Below, in pieces: positions 11,837 to 13,023 of a stretch of DNA of 13,023 nt. Positions within the stretch are counted from its first letter, which is position 1. The number at the start of each line of letters is the position of its first letter. The translations under genes and the position numbers were made by a program. The DNA comes from Nitriliruptorales bacterium (lineage in GTDB: Bacteria; Actinomycetota; Nitriliruptoria; Euzebyales; Egibacteraceae): positions 1-13,023 of the forward strand of contig SKPY01000347.1 in assembly GCA_007119305.1 (NCBI GenBank). The letters run 5' to 3'. Below the pieces are notes generated by a model. It saw only the letters and a list, made by a program, of their open reading frames with translations, was not told the origin of the DNA and did not search any database.

Positions 11837-12718
11837 TCAGTGGGGGTTGACGGCGGCGACCCAGTGGGCCTCGTTGGGCAGGTGGATCCGCCCGTCGGCG
11901 GCGACGAACGGCTCCCAGGCCTGTTCGGTGACGCGCTGCCACACGTGCTGGCGCACCGGCTCGGGCTGGTCGGCGACGAGGGCGGTGACCGGTGGCGCGA
12001 CGTCGCGGATGAACTGCGTGCACGCCTGGCGTGAGGCGAACTCCCACACGGCGACGGCGGTGCCGGTCTCGACCTCGGTGAAGCCGGCGTCGGTGACGAC
12101 GTCGGTGAGCCGCTCGGGGTCGCCGAGGGCGAACGGCCCCGGACGGTCGCGTGGCGGGGGGTCGAGGTCGAGGGCGTCGAGGATGACCGGCAGGCAGGCG
12201 GCGAACCCGACGCGGTCGGGCGGCCCCCACACGGCGGCGGCCAGCCGCCCGCCCGGCCTGCACGCGCGACGCAGGCGTGCGAGCGTGCCGGCAGGGTCGA
12301 TGAGGTACTGGATCGCCGAGCGGCTGAGGACCGCATCCACGCTGGCCGGCTCGAGGTCGAGCTCTTCGGCGTCGCACTCGACCGCCTCGACGGCGACGCC
12401 GCCGACGTCGGCGTGCGCGACCCGCTGGCGGGCGGTGGCGAGCATGTCGCCGGCGATGTCCTGCAGCACCACGCGGCCTCCCCGGGCGACCGCTCGGGCG
12501 GCGGTCAGGCCGGGTTCGCCGTAGCCCGCGCCGACGTCGAGCACCGTGTCGCCGGGCGCGAGGCGGGCGTGGTCGACGAGGATGCGGCTGAGCGCTGCGC
12601 TGCCGTCTTCGGTCTCCATCGTGGGCAGCCAGCGCTGCCAGCCGGGCGCCGCCTCGCGCCACTCCCGGCGGATGCCGTCCTTGAAGCTCACGGGGTCGAA
12701 GCTCGGTGCCTGTGCCAT
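11837..12718 (-). CDS. Class I SAM-dependent methyltransferase
   Basis: A 293-residue protein from ATG 12718 with AGGAGG nine bases upstream. Residues 59-68 read V-L-D-V-G-A-G-Y-G-E, the glycine-rich SAM-binding motif I. Further motifs are V-V-L-Q-D-I-A (motif II, acidic D about 87), V-E-C-D-A-E-E-L (motif III area) and the R-P-G-G-R-L-A-A-A-V-W loop after motif IV. The start F-K-D-G-I-R-R-E-W-R-E-A-A-P-G-W is seen in UbiE-like small-molecule methyltransferases. Substrate unknown. It is the promoter-proximal gene of the operon with the nitroreductase and is divergent from the regulator starting at 12866, which may control it. Confidence 0.9.
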   Translation of the reverse strand: MAQAPSFDPVSFKDGIRREWREAAPGWQRWLPTMETEDGSAALSRILVDHARLAPGDTVLDVGAGYGEPGLTAARAVARGGRVVLQDIAGDMLATARQRVAHADVGGVAVEAVECDAEELDLEPASVDAVLSRSAIQYLIDPAGTLARLRRACRPGGRLAAAVWGPPDRVGFAACLPVILDALDLDPPPRDRPGPFALGDPERLTDVVTDAGFTEVETGTAVAVWEFASRQACTQFIRDVAPPVTALVADQPEPVRQHVWQRVTEQAWEPFVAADGRIHLPNEAHWVAAVNPH

Positions 12719-12850
12719 GGCAGATGGCCTCCTGTGGGCGGGGTCTGGGTCGCGGTCCGCGGACGTGTTCACTGTGCGCCGGGGGCGGGGCTGCGGGCAT
12801 CCGTGAGCTCACGTATCTCGGCACGCAATCTCACCGGCGGGGTTGGCTTG

Positions 12851-12856
12851 TAGGAT
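12851..12856 (+). promoter_or_regulatory. -10 hexamer TAGGAT of the rightmost gene
   Basis: TAGGAT ends nine bases before ATG 12866 and no Shine-Dalgarno lies between, again fitting a leaderless or near-leaderless start. A -35 was not recognised. Confidence 0.4.
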
Positions 12857-12865
12857 CCGGGCACG

Positions 12866-13023
12866 ATGTCGGACGAGGCTGACCCGGCGCTGGCCGCCGG
12901 CGAGCAGGCGCTTGCCGCAGGGGAGTGGGCGGCGGCCCGTGAAGCGTTCGCCGCCGCGCTCGCGGCGGACGAGACCGGTCGGGCGCTGGCCGGCTACGGC
13001 GAGGCGCTGTGGTGGCTGGGCGA
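12866..13023 (+). CDS. N-terminus of a probable LuxR-type regulator with TPR-like start (partial)
   Basis: 52 codons from ATG 12866 to the window edge. The sequence has A-A-G-E-Q-A-L-A-A-G-E-W-A-A-A-R-E-A-F-A, then A-L-A-G-Y-G-E-A-L-W-W-L-G, a TPR-like helical pair. The A-L-W-W-L-G element is typical of the N-terminus of actinobacterial LuxR-family regulators that carry TPR repeats and a C-terminal LuxR HTH. The DNA-binding part lies outside the window, so an adenylate-cyclase-linked or other TPR protein is also possible. It is divergent from the methyltransferase operon, with 147 bp between the starts. Confidence 0.65.
   Translation, partial: MSDEADPALAAGEQALAAGEWAAAREAFAAALAADETGRALAGYGEALWWLG

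Overview
The window is very GC-rich, codes densely on both strands and has actinobacterial hallmarks: a PGPGW membrane domain, many -10-like hexamers 6-9 nt from the ATG with no Shine-Dalgarno (leaderless-type starts), and the TPR-like N-terminus of what looks like a LuxR-type regulator. It suggests a high-GC Actinomycetota chromosome; I cannot place it more finely. No tRNA, rRNA or CRISPR array was recognised.

Layout. 1-2043: a SWIM zinc-finger protein (minus, running off the left edge) divergent from an uncharacterised HTH-containing protein. 2062-2098: nested hairpin at a convergent junction. 2129-2811: VapBC-like RHH antitoxin/PIN toxin pair with an operator palindrome. 2850-4756: three minus-strand genes (HTH/zinc-ribbon protein, PH-like + PGPGW membrane protein, SRPBCC protein) with a strong hairpin after the PGPGW gene. 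4940-5808: an MntA/HepT (nucleotidyltransferase/HEPN) module broken in both genes. 6046-7017: terpenoid-cyclase-like toroid protein. 7036-7436: DUF5615/Mut7-C-like toxin preceded by a 23-codon stub. 7774-8298: frameshifted RES-domain toxin remnant. 8535-9284: polytopic membrane protein. 9351-9678: tyrosine recombinase fragment joined tail-to-tail to a truncated HEPN gene (9655-9884), which follows an intact HTH-nucleotidyltransferase (9881-10468) with a paired operator. 10502-11070: a lower-GC stretch without a recognisable gene. 11071-12718: methyltransferase-nitroreductase operon. 12866 to the end: start of a probable LuxR-type regulator.

Main message. Between about 2.1 and 10.5 kb there are five different toxin-type modules (PIN, HEPN/MNT, DUF5615, RES, HTH-MNT/HEPN), and in every one the toxin appears catalytically disabled: an Asp-to-Ala change at an expected active-site position in the PIN and DUF5615 proteins, an amber codon before the HepT RNase motif, frameshifts in RES, and loss of the C-terminus in the second HEPN. 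The VapB-like RHH protein and the HTH-nucleotidyltransferase, each with a convincing operator, remain intact. The region reads as a toxin-antitoxin graveyard or domesticated defence island, with a recombinase fragment marking at least one deletion. Flanking metabolic and regulatory genes look intact.
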